Source: Oceanobacillus chungangensis (lineage in GTDB: Bacteria > Bacillota > Bacilli > Bacillales > Amphibacillaceae). From it: a DNA stretch of 64,000 bases. Made by a program: the position numbers and the translations under genes. The stretch is taken from positions 12,487 through 76,486 of the forward strand of contig NZ_PIOD01000020.1 of assembly GCF_003369565.1 (NCBI RefSeq), given 5' to 3'. Below the pieces are notes generated by a model. It saw only the letters and a program-made list of their open reading frames with translations, made no database searches and had not been told where the DNA came from. This document shows, piece after piece, positions 44,578 through 53,725 of this stretch (within the stretch, counting starts at the first letter, position 1; the number at the start of each line of letters is the position of its first letter).

Positions 44578-45683
44578 TGGATACAATGATGGGTTTAATA
44601 AATTTGGAGCATGAACACCATGTATTTAATGAATTAACGTATTTCCGCAATGGTTCCTCCATCCCATTTGGGGGGAGATATCGCATGATTGACTTTGCAC
44701 TTTCAAATATGGTGAATTCTGGTATACATGAGGTTGCGATATTTGCCCGTTCAAAGTTTCGCTCCTTGCTTGACCATCTCGGAACAGGTGAAAACTGGAG
44801 TTTAGATCGGAGAAATGGTGGATTATACATCCTTCCCCCTGACTGGAATGACCCGACGGATATGTCTAGAGGAGACTTGCAATTCTTTCATAATAATCGC
44901 GATTATTTTCGCCGGGGTAAATCCTCTTATGTATTAATTAGCGGAAGTCAGTTTATTTCCAATACCAATTATCATGATGCTTTCAAGTTTCATCTTGATC
45001 GGAAAGCAGATGTAACCTTAATTTCAACAAAAATTGAAGAGCTGCAACCAGAGCATAATTCTTATTTCCGGATTGAAGCAGACGATATTGGCTGGGTTAA
45101 AAACATAACAAATGATCGTAAGAACCCATCGCTCTTTACAGGTGTCTATATTATTAATAAAGAATTATTGATGGAAATTGTGGATGATTGTATTGCATAT
45201 AACAATAATCACTTTTTTGTACATGGCATTAAAGAAAGGCTTGCAGGTTTGAAAGTTCAAACGTATCGACATCGTGGGTACAGTGCATTCATCAACACGA
45301 TTGAAAGCTATTATCGCCAAAATATGAAGCTATTAGAAGAGAAAAACTATCAGGAACTATTTTATCAGCCGACCTTTGTTAGGACAAAAATATCAACAAA
45401 TCCACCAGTGAAATATCGTAAAGACTCGGTTGTGAAAAATTCAATTCTAGCAAATGGATGTATTATTGCTGGGGAGGTAGAAGATAGTGTTTTATTTAGG
45501 GGAGTTTCTGTGAAAAAGGGAACAACGATTAAGAATTCTATCATTATGCAGCGCTGTACAATTGATGAAGGGGTATATTTAGAAAATGTAATTTTGGATA
45601 AGGATGTTCATGTAACGGAGGGACAGCGGATTATCGGTTCGAAAGATAAGCCATACGTTGTGGCGAAAAGACAAACGGTTTAA
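44577..45683 (+). CDS. glgD: GlgD, regulatory subunit of ADP-glucose pyrophosphorylase
   Basis: A 368-residue paralogue of GlgC that keeps the FGGRYRMIDFALSN block and the beta-helix but lacks the N-terminal GGxGxRL nucleotide-binding signature (it starts [17 protein letters not shown]), as in known GlgD proteins. It stimulates GlgC in a hetero-oligomer. TAATG coupling to glgC and a GGGGAGG ribosome binding site support co-translation. It is followed by 445 bp of structured repeat before glgA. Confidence 0.93.
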   Translation: MDTMMGLINLEHEHHVFNELTYFRNGSSIPFGGRYRMIDFALSNMVNSGIHEVAIFARSKFRSLLDHLGTGENWSLDRRNGGLYILPPDWNDPTDMSRGDLQFFHNNRDYFRRGKSSYVLISGSQFISNTNYHDAFKFHLDRKADVTLISTKIEELQPEHNSYFRIEADDIGWVKNITNDRKNPSLFTGVYIINKELLMEIVDDCIAYNNNHFFVHGIKERLAGLKVQTYRHRGYSAFINTIESYYRQNMKLLEEKNYQELFYQPTFVRTKISTNPPVKYRKDSVVKNSILANGCIIAGEVEDSVLFRGVSVKKGTTIKNSIIMQRCTIDEGVYLENVILDKDVHVTEGQRIIGSKDKPYVVAKRQTV

Positions 45684-45716
45684 TCAGAATAGGAATGCCA
45701 AAAATTTCCCTATGCC

Positions 45717-46101
45717 AGGAGAGGGCGCGTCCAGCGCCCGTGCTCCTAGCGAGACCCTCACCTCATGATAATCTAAAGAAGACTTGCCGATTGGTGAAAT
45801 CAGTGACTTAGTTGCACTTAACCCTTGTGGTGAAATTCCACATCGATTCGGTGCTTAAGGAATGCCCAATAAGATTGGGCATTCGCCTATAACGACATCC
45901 TTCTAAAGAGAAAGGGCATGTTTCCTTTATCTCCTACAAAGGAATGTTCGACTAAGGTCTCCACATCACGTGGCAAAGTCGAATCATCCCACGTCCTTGA
46001 AAAAGAAAAACACTTTTTCTGCGTGCGATGTTTTTCAAGGAAGCCTTCCTTATCCTGTGGGGCGCAGTCCGTTGTCGCTAAATGGGCGCTTGCGCCTTTT
46101 T
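45717..46101 (+). repeat. structured dispersed repeat, long copy (B), inside the glg operon
   Basis: A chain of strong inverted repeats: AGGAG/CTCCT enclosing GGGCGC/GCGCCC (45717-45747), GAATGCCCAAT/ATTGGGCATTC (45860-45884, perfect 11 bp, 3-nt loop), TTCGACT/AGTCGAA (45947-45983), TCCTTGAAAAA/TTTTTCAAGGA (45994-46041, perfect 11 bp), and a final GGCGC-TT-GCGCC followed by T5 (46085-46101). The last is terminator-like and lies 28 bp before glgA. A shorter diverged copy is at 36440-36680. It is an intergenic insertion that may modulate glgA-glgP expression. Confidence 0.85.
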
Positions 46102-46128
46102 AAAATCCGAAGAAAGAGGAGATATTAA

Positions 46129-47559
46129 ATGGAAAACGTGTTATTTGTTGCATCAGAATGTGCACCTTTTATTAAAACAGGGGGCCTTGCAGATGTCGTT
46201 GGTTCTCTACCGCAGGCATTGAAGCAGAATGAACAAATAGAAACTCGTGTTATTTTGCCACTTTATGATGAAATAGCAGAAGTATGGAAAAGCAAAATGG
46301 AATATCTCACCTCCTTCGATGTAAAGCTTGGTTGGCGAAATCAAGAAGTAAGTATGTATACATTAAACCATGATCAAATTATCTACTATTTTATCGCTAA
46401 TGATTATTATTTCACTCGAAAAGGTATCTATGGATACTATGATGATGGGGAAAGGTTTGTATTCTTTAGTCAAGCGGTTATTGAAGCGTTGGCACACTTT
46501 GATTTTAAACCGGATATTCTTCATGCACACGATTGGCAGGCGGGTATGGCTGTAGCGCTTGCGAATATTATTAAGCCAATTGATGGAATGAAAACTATTT
46601 TCACGATCCATAATATTAAATATCAAGGTATGATGCCACTTGATACTTTTTCCGACTTTTTTAATCTAGATCGAGAGCATATCGGTGGTATGGAATGGAA
46701 CGGAATGTTGAACTGCTTAAAAAGCGCATTGTTCCATGCTGATAAAATTACGACTGTAAGCCCGACTTATGCAGAAGAGATTAAGCATTCTTATTATGGG
46801 GAAGGCCTAGATCCGATGCTAATTGAGAGGAGTCAGGACTTAGTAGGAATTCTTAATGGAATTGACACAAGAGAATATAATCCATTAACAGATAGACATC
46901 TTAGTGTAAATTATCGCTCTGCACGTGCAAAGAAGATAGAGAATCGCATTGCGCTTCAAGAGAAGCTCAGCCTTCCTATTGAAGGGAATATGCCGCTATA
47001 TATAATCGTAACAAGACTTGTAGAACAAAAGGGTCTACATCTTGTGCAAACTATTTTAGAGGAATTTATTCAGGAAGATGTTCAATTCATTATTCTTGGT
47101 ACCGGCGAGCCGGAATTTGAACATTATTTCTCGGATCTTGCAAATCGCTATCCGAAAAAAGTAGCATCACTTATTACTTTTGATGAGGGGCTTGCAAGAC
47201 AATTATATGCAAGTGCAGATTTCTTTGTGATGCCTTCGAAATTTGAGCCATGTGGCTTAGCGCAGCTTATTGCATTACAGTATAAAACCGTTCCGATTGT
47301 TCGAGAAACTGGTGGTCTAAAAGATACGGTTATCCCGTATAACGAATTGACTGGTGAAGGTAATGGCTTTAGCTTTGCTAACTATAATGCACATGAGCTT
47401 TTACGTGTTTTACGTTACTCTTTAGCTATTTACCATTATCAAACAGAGTGGCAGCAATTGCTCCGAAATGTTAATAAGAGCCAGTTTAGCTGGAAGGATT
47501 CTGCCCGTGAATATAGTAATCTGTACGAACAATTAGTCCCAACACCAATCTATCGATAG
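46129..47559 (+). CDS. glgA: glycogen synthase GlgA (ADP-glucose, GT5)
   Basis: A 476-residue GT5 glycosyltransferase with the ADP-glucose-binding motif KTGGLADVVGSLP (19-31) at the N-terminus and the C-terminal motifs MPSKFEPCGLAQL and RETGGLKDTV. It extends alpha-1,4-glucan chains. AAAGAGGAG precedes the ATG, immediately after the structured repeat. Confidence 0.95.
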   Translation: MENVLFVASECAPFIKTGGLADVVGSLPQALKQNEQIETRVILPLYDEIAEVWKSKMEYLTSFDVKLGWRNQEVSMYTLNHDQIIYYFIANDYYFTRKGIYGYYDDGERFVFFSQAVIEALAHFDFKPDILHAHDWQAGMAVALANIIKPIDGMKTIFTIHNIKYQGMMPLDTFSDFFNLDREHIGGMEWNGMLNCLKSALFHADKITTVSPTYAEEIKHSYYGEGLDPMLIERSQDLVGILNGIDTREYNPLTDRHLSVNYRSARAKKIENRIALQEKLSLPIEGNMPLYIIVTRLVEQKGLHLVQTILEEFIQEDVQFIILGTGEPEFEHYFSDLANRYPKKVASLITFDEGLARQLYASADFFVMPSKFEPCGLAQLIALQYKTVPIVRETGGLKDTVIPYNELTGEGNGFSFANYNAHELLRVLRYSLAIYHYQTEWQQLLRNVNKSQFSWKDSAREYSNLYEQLVPTPIYR

Positions 47560-47565
47560 GGAGAG

Positions 47566-50007
47566 ATGATTTCTTTGTTACAGTTAACGGCAAGCGATCT
47601 AAAGGAACAAATAATAAACAAGCTAATGATCGATAGAGGGATTGAGGTATCAGAAGCTACCGGTAAAGATGTTTATTATGCCCTTACGTCTGTTGTCAAT
47701 GAGAAAATAACGCCACAATGGTTTCAGACTGATAAGAAATATAAGAGTCAAAATAATAAACAAGTATATTATTTATCGATGGAATTCTTAATTGGGAGGC
47801 TACTTGAAAGCAATCTACTAAATTGTGGGATATTAGATGTTACCAATGTGGTATTAGAGGAGCTTGGGTTCAATCCGTCAGAAATTTATGCTGCAGAGCA
47901 TGATGCCGGCTTAGGTAATGGTGGCTTGGGCCGTTTGGCAGCCTGTTTCTTAGATTCACTTGCATCGCTAAACTACCCTGGTCACGGGTATGGAATCCGC
48001 TATCGTTATGGTTTATTTGAACAGCGTATTATTCATGGGAACCAGGTTGAACTGCCAGATTATTGGTTGAAGGATCCTTATCCATGGGAAACAAGGAATG
48101 AGAAAGAGGCGGTTGTTATTCAGTTCCATGGTGATGTACATATGTTTAAACGGAATGATGGTACATTAGAATTTAAATACGAGAATACAGACAAAGTAAT
48201 GGCAGTTCCCTATGATATTCCTATTCTCGGCTATGAAAATGAAGTTGTAAATACGCTTCGTTTATGGAGTGCAGAAGCTGTTTTTCAAGATAATAAAGGG
48301 AAGTCAATTGGTGAGAATAAGGAATTTTATCGTGACTTAGACCATCAGCATTCGATTGAGCAAATCTCAGGTTTTCTTTATCCGGATGACTCTAGTCATG
48401 AGGGAAGAGAATTACGCTTAAAGCAGCAATACTTTCTTGTTTCTTCAAGTATCCAGAATATCATTAAATACTATAAAAAGACGAACAGAAAATCTTTAAG
48501 TCATTTACCCGAAAAGGTAGTAGTACAAATAAATGATACCCATCCAAGTCTTGCAATCCCAGAAATGATGCGAATTTTAATGGATGAGGAGCGATTTAGT
48601 TGGGATGCTGCTTGGAAAGTAACGACAAATGTGTTTGCCTATACAAACCATACGACACTGAGTGAAGCGTTAGAGACTTGGCCGAAAGACATGCTGCAAA
48701 ACTTATTACCTCGCATCTATATGATTATTGAGGAAATTAATGAACGGTTCTGTAAAGACATTTGGCTTCATCATGAAGAATTACAGCATAAGGTTCATGA
48801 AATGGCCATTATTGCGGATGATCGTGTGCATATGGCTAGACTTGCGATTGTTGGCAGCTTTAGCATAAATGGCGTTGCACGGATTCATACGGATATATTA
48901 AAGAAGCAGGAAATGAAGACATTCTATTCACTTTTTCCTGAACGCTTTAATAATAAGACGAATGGTATCACCCATCGTCGTTGGTTGCTTCAAGCAAATC
49001 CGGAGCTAGCCAAATTAATTACTGATGTAATTGGCCCGCAATGGATCAAACGTCCAAAACAGTTAATTAGCTTATTAAAGTATTCCAATGATAGGTCATT
49101 GCTGGAGAAGTTTGACCAAGTGAAGCATGAGAATAAGAATGCACTTTCAAATTATATTTATCAGCAGACAGGAATTCTAATTGATAATCAGTCTATTTTT
49201 GATGTGCAAATTAAACGACTCCATGAATATAAGCGGCAACTCCTTAACATATTTCATGTTATTTATTTATATAACGAGCTGAAAGAGAATCCGAACCAGG
49301 ATTTAACTCCGAGAACGTTTATATTTGGCGCAAAGGCTGCCCCGAGTTATCATATGGCAAAGGAAGTAATTAAGCTAATTAATACCGTTGCATCCATTGT
49401 TAACTATGATAAGGATATCCGAGGAAAGTTAAAGGTTATTTTTCTGGAAAATTATAATGTAAGTCTTGCAGAGAAAATCATTCCAGCAGCAGATATAAGT
49501 GAACAAATCTCAACCGCTAGTAAAGAGGCTTCTGGTACAGGGAATATGAAGATGATGATGAACGGTGCATTAACGCTTGGTACACTCGATGGTGCAAATA
49601 TTGAAATCAACGACTTAGTCGGTAACCAAAACATGTTTATCTTCGGGTTAACATCAGATCAAGTATTAAATTATTATCAGAACGGTGGATATAACGCCCG
49701 CGATATTTATAACACGGATGACCGCATTAGAAGAATCCTGGACCAATTAAACCAAGGGGAATTTGGCATTCATGATATTGAGTTTAAGGATATTTATTAT
49801 AATATCCTCTATCATAATGATCCATATTTTGTACTAAAAGATTTTGAGCCATATTTAGAAGCACATGAGCTTGCAGAACGTGCATATCGTGACCGAGCAA
49901 CATGGATGAATATGAGTGTTACCAATATTGCATATTCAGGTAAATTCTCCAGTGATCAGACGATTCAGGAGTACGCGACAGATATATGGAAAATAAAGCG
50001 TGGATAA
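47566..50007 (+). CDS. glgP: glycogen phosphorylase GlgP
   Basis: An 813-residue GT35 enzyme. The pyridoxal-phosphate lysine lies in EASGTGNMKMMMNGALTLG, and EHDAGLGNGGLGRLAACF near residue 105-122 is the glycogen-binding/active-site glycine loop. It phosphorolyses glycogen to glucose-1-phosphate. The start is uncertain: GGGAGAG directly abuts the ATG at 47566, while a TTG at 47575 has better spacing. It is the last operon gene, 6 bp after glgA. Confidence 0.95.
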   Translation: MISLLQLTASDLKEQIINKLMIDRGIEVSEATGKDVYYALTSVVNEKITPQWFQTDKKYKSQNNKQVYYLSMEFLIGRLLESNLLNCGILDVTNVVLEELGFNPSEIYAAEHDAGLGNGGLGRLAACFLDSLASLNYPGHGYGIRYRYGLFEQRIIHGNQVELPDYWLKDPYPWETRNEKEAVVIQFHGDVHMFKRNDGTLEFKYENTDKVMAVPYDIPILGYENEVVNTLRLWSAEAVFQDNKGKSIGENKEFYRDLDHQHSIEQISGFLYPDDSSHEGRELRLKQQYFLVSSSIQNIIKYYKKTNRKSLSHLPEKVVVQINDTHPSLAIPEMMRILMDEERFSWDAAWKVTTNVFAYTNHTTLSEALETWPKDMLQNLLPRIYMIIEEINERFCKDIWLHHEELQHKVHEMAIIADDRVHMARLAIVGSFSINGVARIHTDILKKQEMKTFYSLFPERFNNKTNGITHRRWLLQANPELAKLITDVIGPQWIKRPKQLISLLKYSNDRSLLEKFDQVKHENKNALSNYIYQQTGILIDNQSIFDVQIKRLHEYKRQLLNIFHVIYLYNELKENPNQDLTPRTFIFGAKAAPSYHMAKEVIKLINTVASIVNYDKDIRGKLKVIFLENYNVSLAEKIIPAADISEQISTASKEASGTGNMKMMMNGALTLGTLDGANIEINDLVGNQNMFIFGLTSDQVLNYYQNGGYNARDIYNTDDRIRRILDQLNQGEFGIHDIEFKDIYYNILYHNDPYFVLKDFEPYLEAHELAERAYRDRATWMNMSVTNIAYSGKFSSDQTIQEYATDIWKIKRG

Positions 50008-50052
50008 TCTATATTAACAACCTGCATAGTTATTAAAGGATAAAATATGATT

Positions 50053-50093
50053 AAGGTCATTCCTAGTTGAAAAAATAGGAATGATCTTTTTTT
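50053..50093 (+). terminator. terminator of the glycogen operon
   Basis: AAGGTCATTCCTA (50053-50065) pairs with TAGGAATGATCTT (50076-50088) with one G-U pair, followed by T-run. Confidence 0.92.
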
Positions 50094-50393
50094 CTGATAG
50101 CAATATATTTCTTGCTTTCTAGAATTCTCTTAAAGTCGGCTATAAAATGATAAAAATACTTTTTTGTCAATATATGGTATATATTGTAAAGTTACATACT
50201 CGAAAGTTTATTGCTTCAAAGGTATAGCTAACTAATACTCGAATAATGACGAATACTGATTTGTAATATATTGCATTTTGCCGAAAAAGATAGTATGATA
50301 ACAAATATTGTACAAATCTCACTTCAATTATCTGAATAGAACAACAATTGAGATATGCCTTGAATAATATAATACGACTAGGGGGAGCATAAT
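50094..50393. other. brnQ upstream region
   Basis: AT-rich, no T-box or other riboswitch signature that I recognise. It contains the palindrome CAATATATGGTATATATTG (50168-50186). GGGGGAG before the ATG is the brnQ ribosome binding site. Confidence 0.45.
50168..50186. promoter_or_regulatory. palindrome upstream of brnQ, possible operator
   Basis: CAATATAT and ATATATTG are exact inverted half-sites separated by GGT. A related sequence GGTATATGCAATATAT occurs just upstream of the GntR gene (about 52606-52623), which lies downstream of brnQ, so a shared regulator is possible. Confidence 0.35.
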
Positions 50394-51755
50394 ATGAAAG
50401 ACAAGCAGATATCGTTTGGTGCATATTTAGCAATCGGATTTATGCTATTTGCATTATTTTTTGGAGCAGGAAATTTAATTTTCCCTGCACAGTTGGGGCA
50501 ATATGCTGGGACAAATCTTCTGCCAGCAATAATCGGATTTCTGATTACGGGTGTAGGACTTCCATTACTTGGAATCCTGGCAATGGGTTTCTCAGGGAGT
50601 AATAACTTACAAGACCTTGCAAGTAGAGTTCATCCAATTTATGGAGTATTCTTCACATCATTGCTTTACTTAACGATTGGATCATTCTTTGCAACACCCC
50701 GTACCGGAACAGTTGCATATGATATAGGTATTTCAACTTTCGTTAGCGATGAATTTCAACAAAGCGCATTATTAATATTTAGTTTTCTCTTTTTCTTGAT
50801 TACAGCATTATTTTCAATGTATCCCGCGAGAATTGTTGATAATGTAGGTAAAATATTAGCACCAGCACTTGTTGTTTTACTTGTTTTTCTTTTGATTACG
50901 GCATTGGTTAAGCCAATGGGTTCAATACAACCGCCTGAAGGAGCATACGCAACTGGGGCATTTGCAAAAGGATTTCTTGAAGGATACAACACGATGGATG
51001 CAATTGCGTCTCTAGTATTCGGTATTATTGTCATTAATATTGTTAAATCAATGGGGATTACATCAAGATTAGGAATACTGCGTGCAACTTCGAAATCGGG
51101 TATTATCGCAATTGCATTATTAGCACTTATTTATGTAGGTATCGGGTATCTAGGAGCGACGAGCACTAGTGTATTAGGATTATTTGATAATGGTGGACCA
51201 GTTCTTAGTGGGGCTGCGGACTATTACTTTGGAACAGTAGGATTGATTCTGCTTGCAATTGTTATTATCCTTGCTTGTTTGACAACCGCAATTGGATTGA
51301 TTACCGCAAATGCGGAATACTTCCATGCACTACTGCCTAAAGTTGGCTATAAGGCATTTGTCATTTTCTTTTCCTCGTTCTCTTTTGTGATTGCTAATTT
51401 TGGATTAACGAATATTATTACTTATTCACTTCCAGTTCTAATGTTTTTATATCCATTAGCTATCGTGTTGATGATTCTAACGTTTGTGTCACCATTGTTC
51501 CAGCATAAGCGCTTTGTCTATGTTGCGGCAACAATTATTACATTTTTAGTTAGTATTATCGATGGATTCAAGGCATTATGTGAATCGCTTAAAATCGATT
51601 ACTATAACTGGTTAAGTCCTATTATTGATTTCTATGAAACATACCTGCCATTGTACAAGCAGGGACTTGGGTGGTTATTGCCAGCATTAATTGTAATTGT
51701 CATCACAGGTATTATCGCTCGTATACAGCATTCAGGTGCAACACAGGAAGCATAG
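50394..51755 (+). CDS. brnQ: branched-chain amino acid transporter BrnQ
   Basis: A 453-residue carrier with about 12 membrane segments and the family N-terminus GAYLAIGFMLFALFFGAGNLIFP (residues 8-30) and FLITGVGLPLLGILA. It imports isoleucine, leucine or valine with Na+ or H+. It is monocistronic and convergent with the GntR gene, sharing a perfect hairpin terminator. Confidence 0.93.
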   Translation: MKDKQISFGAYLAIGFMLFALFFGAGNLIFPAQLGQYAGTNLLPAIIGFLITGVGLPLLGILAMGFSGSNNLQDLASRVHPIYGVFFTSLLYLTIGSFFATPRTGTVAYDIGISTFVSDEFQQSALLIFSFLFFLITALFSMYPARIVDNVGKILAPALVVLLVFLLITALVKPMGSIQPPEGAYATGAFAKGFLEGYNTMDAIASLVFGIIVINIVKSMGITSRLGILRATSKSGIIAIALLALIYVGIGYLGATSTSVLGLFDNGGPVLSGAADYYFGTVGLILLAIVIILACLTTAIGLITANAEYFHALLPKVGYKAFVIFFSSFSFVIANFGLTNIITYSLPVLMFLYPLAIVLMILTFVSPLFQHKRFVYVAATIITFLVSIIDGFKALCESLKIDYYNWLSPIIDFYETYLPLYKQGLGWLLPALIVIVITGIIARIQHSGATQEA

Positions 51756-51762
51756 GAACAGG

Positions 51763-51796
51763 AAAAATCCGGAAGCCTTTAGGCTTCCGGATTTTT
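51763..51796 (+). terminator. bidirectional terminator between brnQ and the GntR gene
   Basis: A 16-nt arm at 51763-51778 is exactly complementary to 51781-51796 with a 2-nt loop; A and T runs at the ends serve both strands. Confidence 0.95.
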
Positions 51797-51821
51797 AGTG
51801 GCTAGGAAAATCTTAATAATA

Positions 51822-51859
51822 GGTTGTCACCTAAAGACATGGTTAAAACCTTAATTTTT
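51822..51859. repeat. dispersed 40-bp repeat, copy 3 (diverged)
   Basis: GGTTGTCACCTAAAGACATGG corresponds to GGCTGTCACCTAAAAGCTTGG of copies at 20687 and 33339; the AAACCTTAATTTTTATG end is also similar. Confidence 0.65.
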
Positions 51860-51887
51860 ATGTTAGCGGTTTCTCGATTAATTACTA

Positions 51888-52550
51888 TTAATCTTCTTTC
51901 TCCACTTCAAAAGCGTTAATGGTTCGTAACCAATTTTCCTTCATTATTGGTGAAAGCTTATCCTTGTCACCTTGCTTTAACAGTGAAATTATCGTCGTAT
52001 GGTCATCAATCGATTGTTCAGTTAGTGTAATGGAGTTATGGTAAAACAATCGTCTAACATGCGCTTGAAGTGATTCGATGATTTTAGAAATATATGGATT
52101 GTTAGCAATGGAAACAATAATATGATGGAAATCTTCGTCTAATTTTAAGGCTGCATAAAAATTTTTAGATTGGATTGCACTAGCAAATCGATCATTCGTA
52201 CTTTCCAGTAACTTGATTTCCTCATTCGTTATATTGGGAATTGCTAATTCGGCTGAAAGTGCTTGTAAGGCAGCTAGAGGGGGCAGAAGATCTTTGATTG
52301 CTTCTCTGTCGACTTCAGTTACCTGTGTTGCTTTACCTGGAAACATTTTTACAAATCCTTGTACTTCAAGGAGCTGTAGTGATTCACGAACCGGTGTTCT
52401 GCTGACATTAAGAGCTTTGGCCAGTTCGGTATCATTCAATTTCTCACCTGGAAGTAGTGTTCCATCAATAATCCATTGCTGTAACTGTCTAAATGCATTT
52501 TCCTTAGCCGATTGCCGAATCGGTTTTGCATGACCAGTTGGTATAGGCAT
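51888..52550 (-). CDS. GntR-family regulator (FadR/FCD type)
   Basis: A 220-residue regulator: winged helix (LPGEKLNDTELAKALNVSRTPVRESLQLLEVQG, split over residues 32-64) and an FCD all-helical domain with metal-ligand-type residues (LDEDFHHIIVSIANN; DDHTTIISLLKQGD). AAGGGGGA precedes the ATG at 52550; an in-frame start at 52580 has none. It may sense a carboxylate. The target is unknown; brnQ or itself are candidates. Confidence 0.85.
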   Translation of the reverse strand: MPIPTGHAKPIRQSAKENAFRQLQQWIIDGTLLPGEKLNDTELAKALNVSRTPVRESLQLLEVQGFVKMFPGKATQVTEVDREAIKDLLPPLAALQALSAELAIPNITNEEIKLLESTNDRFASAIQSKNFYAALKLDEDFHHIIVSIANNPYISKIIESLQAHVRRLFYHNSITLTEQSIDDHTTIISLLKQGDKDKLSPIMKENWLRTINAFEVEKED

Positions 52551-52739
52551 GGTAATCCCCCTTACGAAATATCTATACAATTAGTATACCGTAAAAACCT
52601 TTAAATGGGTATATGCAATATATCGCTAAGAAGTAGAATACACAAATGAATGTAATAAAGAAAGTGGAAATTGGCATGATGAAGTGGAAAGAATTATGTC
52701 TAGTCTATCGGTATTTAGATAAACTGCGAATTAGGCGCA

Positions 52740-53060
52740 AGTTGATTTCCGCTTCGGACAGTCGAACACCTTAGGGCAACGCGGTCTGATCGATCGAAAA
52801 AGACTACTTCCGATGGATCTTCAGCCGTTGCTATTCCAGCAGGCCAAGGAAGGCTTCGACAGCGTTACATCGCACGATGAAAATCGTTTTTATTTTCGAT
52901 GACAGCAATTGTAAAATTCCAGCGTAGAAAATACACGTAGACTCCTGCGGGAGGAAGGGCCTAGGTGAGACTTCGAAGTGCGAAAGCACAAGAAGGCTCA
53001 CCAGCCCCCCGCGGAAAGCGAAGTGTATTTTCGGAGCGACCGGCCAGAGAGCCATTTCTC
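52740..53060. repeat. composite dispersed non-coding repeat (copy 2, inverted)
   Basis: It is the reverse-complement arrangement of 27840-28225: first GTTGATTTCCGCTTCGGACAG, GGATCTTCAGCCGTTGC, then GACTCCTGCGGGAGGAAGGG, CCTAGGTGAGACTTCGAAGTG, the hairpin GAAGTGCGAAAGCAC and CCGCGGAAAGCGAAGTGTATTT (here cut to its ends). The open frames inside are not genes. Confidence 0.8.
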
Positions 53061-53130
53061 TCCTAAGTTAGTACGCACTTTATATCAACACTCCACGACT
53101 TAGAAAAAATCTCTTAGAAAATACTAATTT

Positions 53131-53172
53131 AAAAAGAAGCAGATAAGATAGTTTGATACTATCTTATCTGCT
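53131..53172 (-). terminator. terminator of the ribA-ribD-HAD operon
   Basis: A 15-nt arm at 53138-53152 is exactly complementary to 53158-53172, loop 5 nt; on the minus strand TTCTTTTT follows. It overlaps the stop codon of the HAD gene. Confidence 0.92.
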
Positions 53173-53725
53173 AAAATAGACGATCTGTCCAATTGATGAT
53201 TCTTGGGAAATCATCGAGATGACGATTATAGGATTGATCTTTTAAATATAGTTTTGTCTTATTACCTTTGAGTGTGTGGAGTATAGTAGGCTTATCATCC
53301 ACATAGTAGTCAAGCTGCAAATCACGAATGGTATGCACCTTTTCATGATCCTGCATCCCATAGAAAAAACGATTATGATGAACAGGGAATCCTCGTTCTG
53401 TTAACCATTGTTTGGTTCGCTCACCATGTTCCTTTGGTCGAGCTGTTATATAGTATATTTCATCGCCACGTTCACCGAGACGTTGAAGTGTTTCGAGAGC
53501 TCCAGGGAAAATCGGGCAGTCTGTATAATAGATTTCTTCGAGAGAAATGTTCCACATCGACTTACCCTGTTCATCGGTTAAACCAAATGGTTCGTGGATT
53601 TCGACTCTTTCAATAGCATGAAAAATATCGAGTGAGATATCTTTTTTTAATTTCTTATTGTAAATATGAAAAGCATGTTCTCTAAGATTGATTAACGTGT
53701 CGTCGATATCAAAGCCAAATCTCAT
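53171..53725 (-). CDS. HAD-superfamily nucleotidase-like phosphatase (YqfW-like)
   Basis: A 184-residue HAD phosphatase: nucleophile Asp6 and Asp8 in FGFDIDDTLIN, motif II in YYITARPKEHG, and motif IV in LDYYVDDKPTIL. It resembles 5'-nucleotidases of the NT5C/YqfW group. The start overlaps the ribD stop by one base (ATGAG/TAATG type), so it is translationally coupled to ribD. It could be the phosphatase that dephosphorylates the RibD product, the step done by HAD enzymes (YcsE, YwtE, YitU) in B. subtilis (inference). Confidence 0.82.
   Translation of the reverse strand: MRFGFDIDDTLINLREHAFHIYNKKLKKDISLDIFHAIERVEIHEPFGLTDEQGKSMWNISLEEIYYTDCPIFPGALETLQRLGERGDEIYYITARPKEHGERTKQWLTERGFPVHHNRFFYGMQDHEKVHTIRDLQLDYYVDDKPTILHTLKGNKTKLYLKDQSYNRHLDDFPRIINWTDRLF

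Noticed and set aside
45918-46103. 61-codon frame between glgD and glgA
   Set aside because: Entirely inside the hairpin-chain element; no start signal.
50094-50393. Possible T-box leader before brnQ
   Set aside because: No T-box sequence or terminator/antiterminator pair is visible.
52831-53055. 74-codon minus-strand frame
   Set aside because: Inside the inverted composite repeat.
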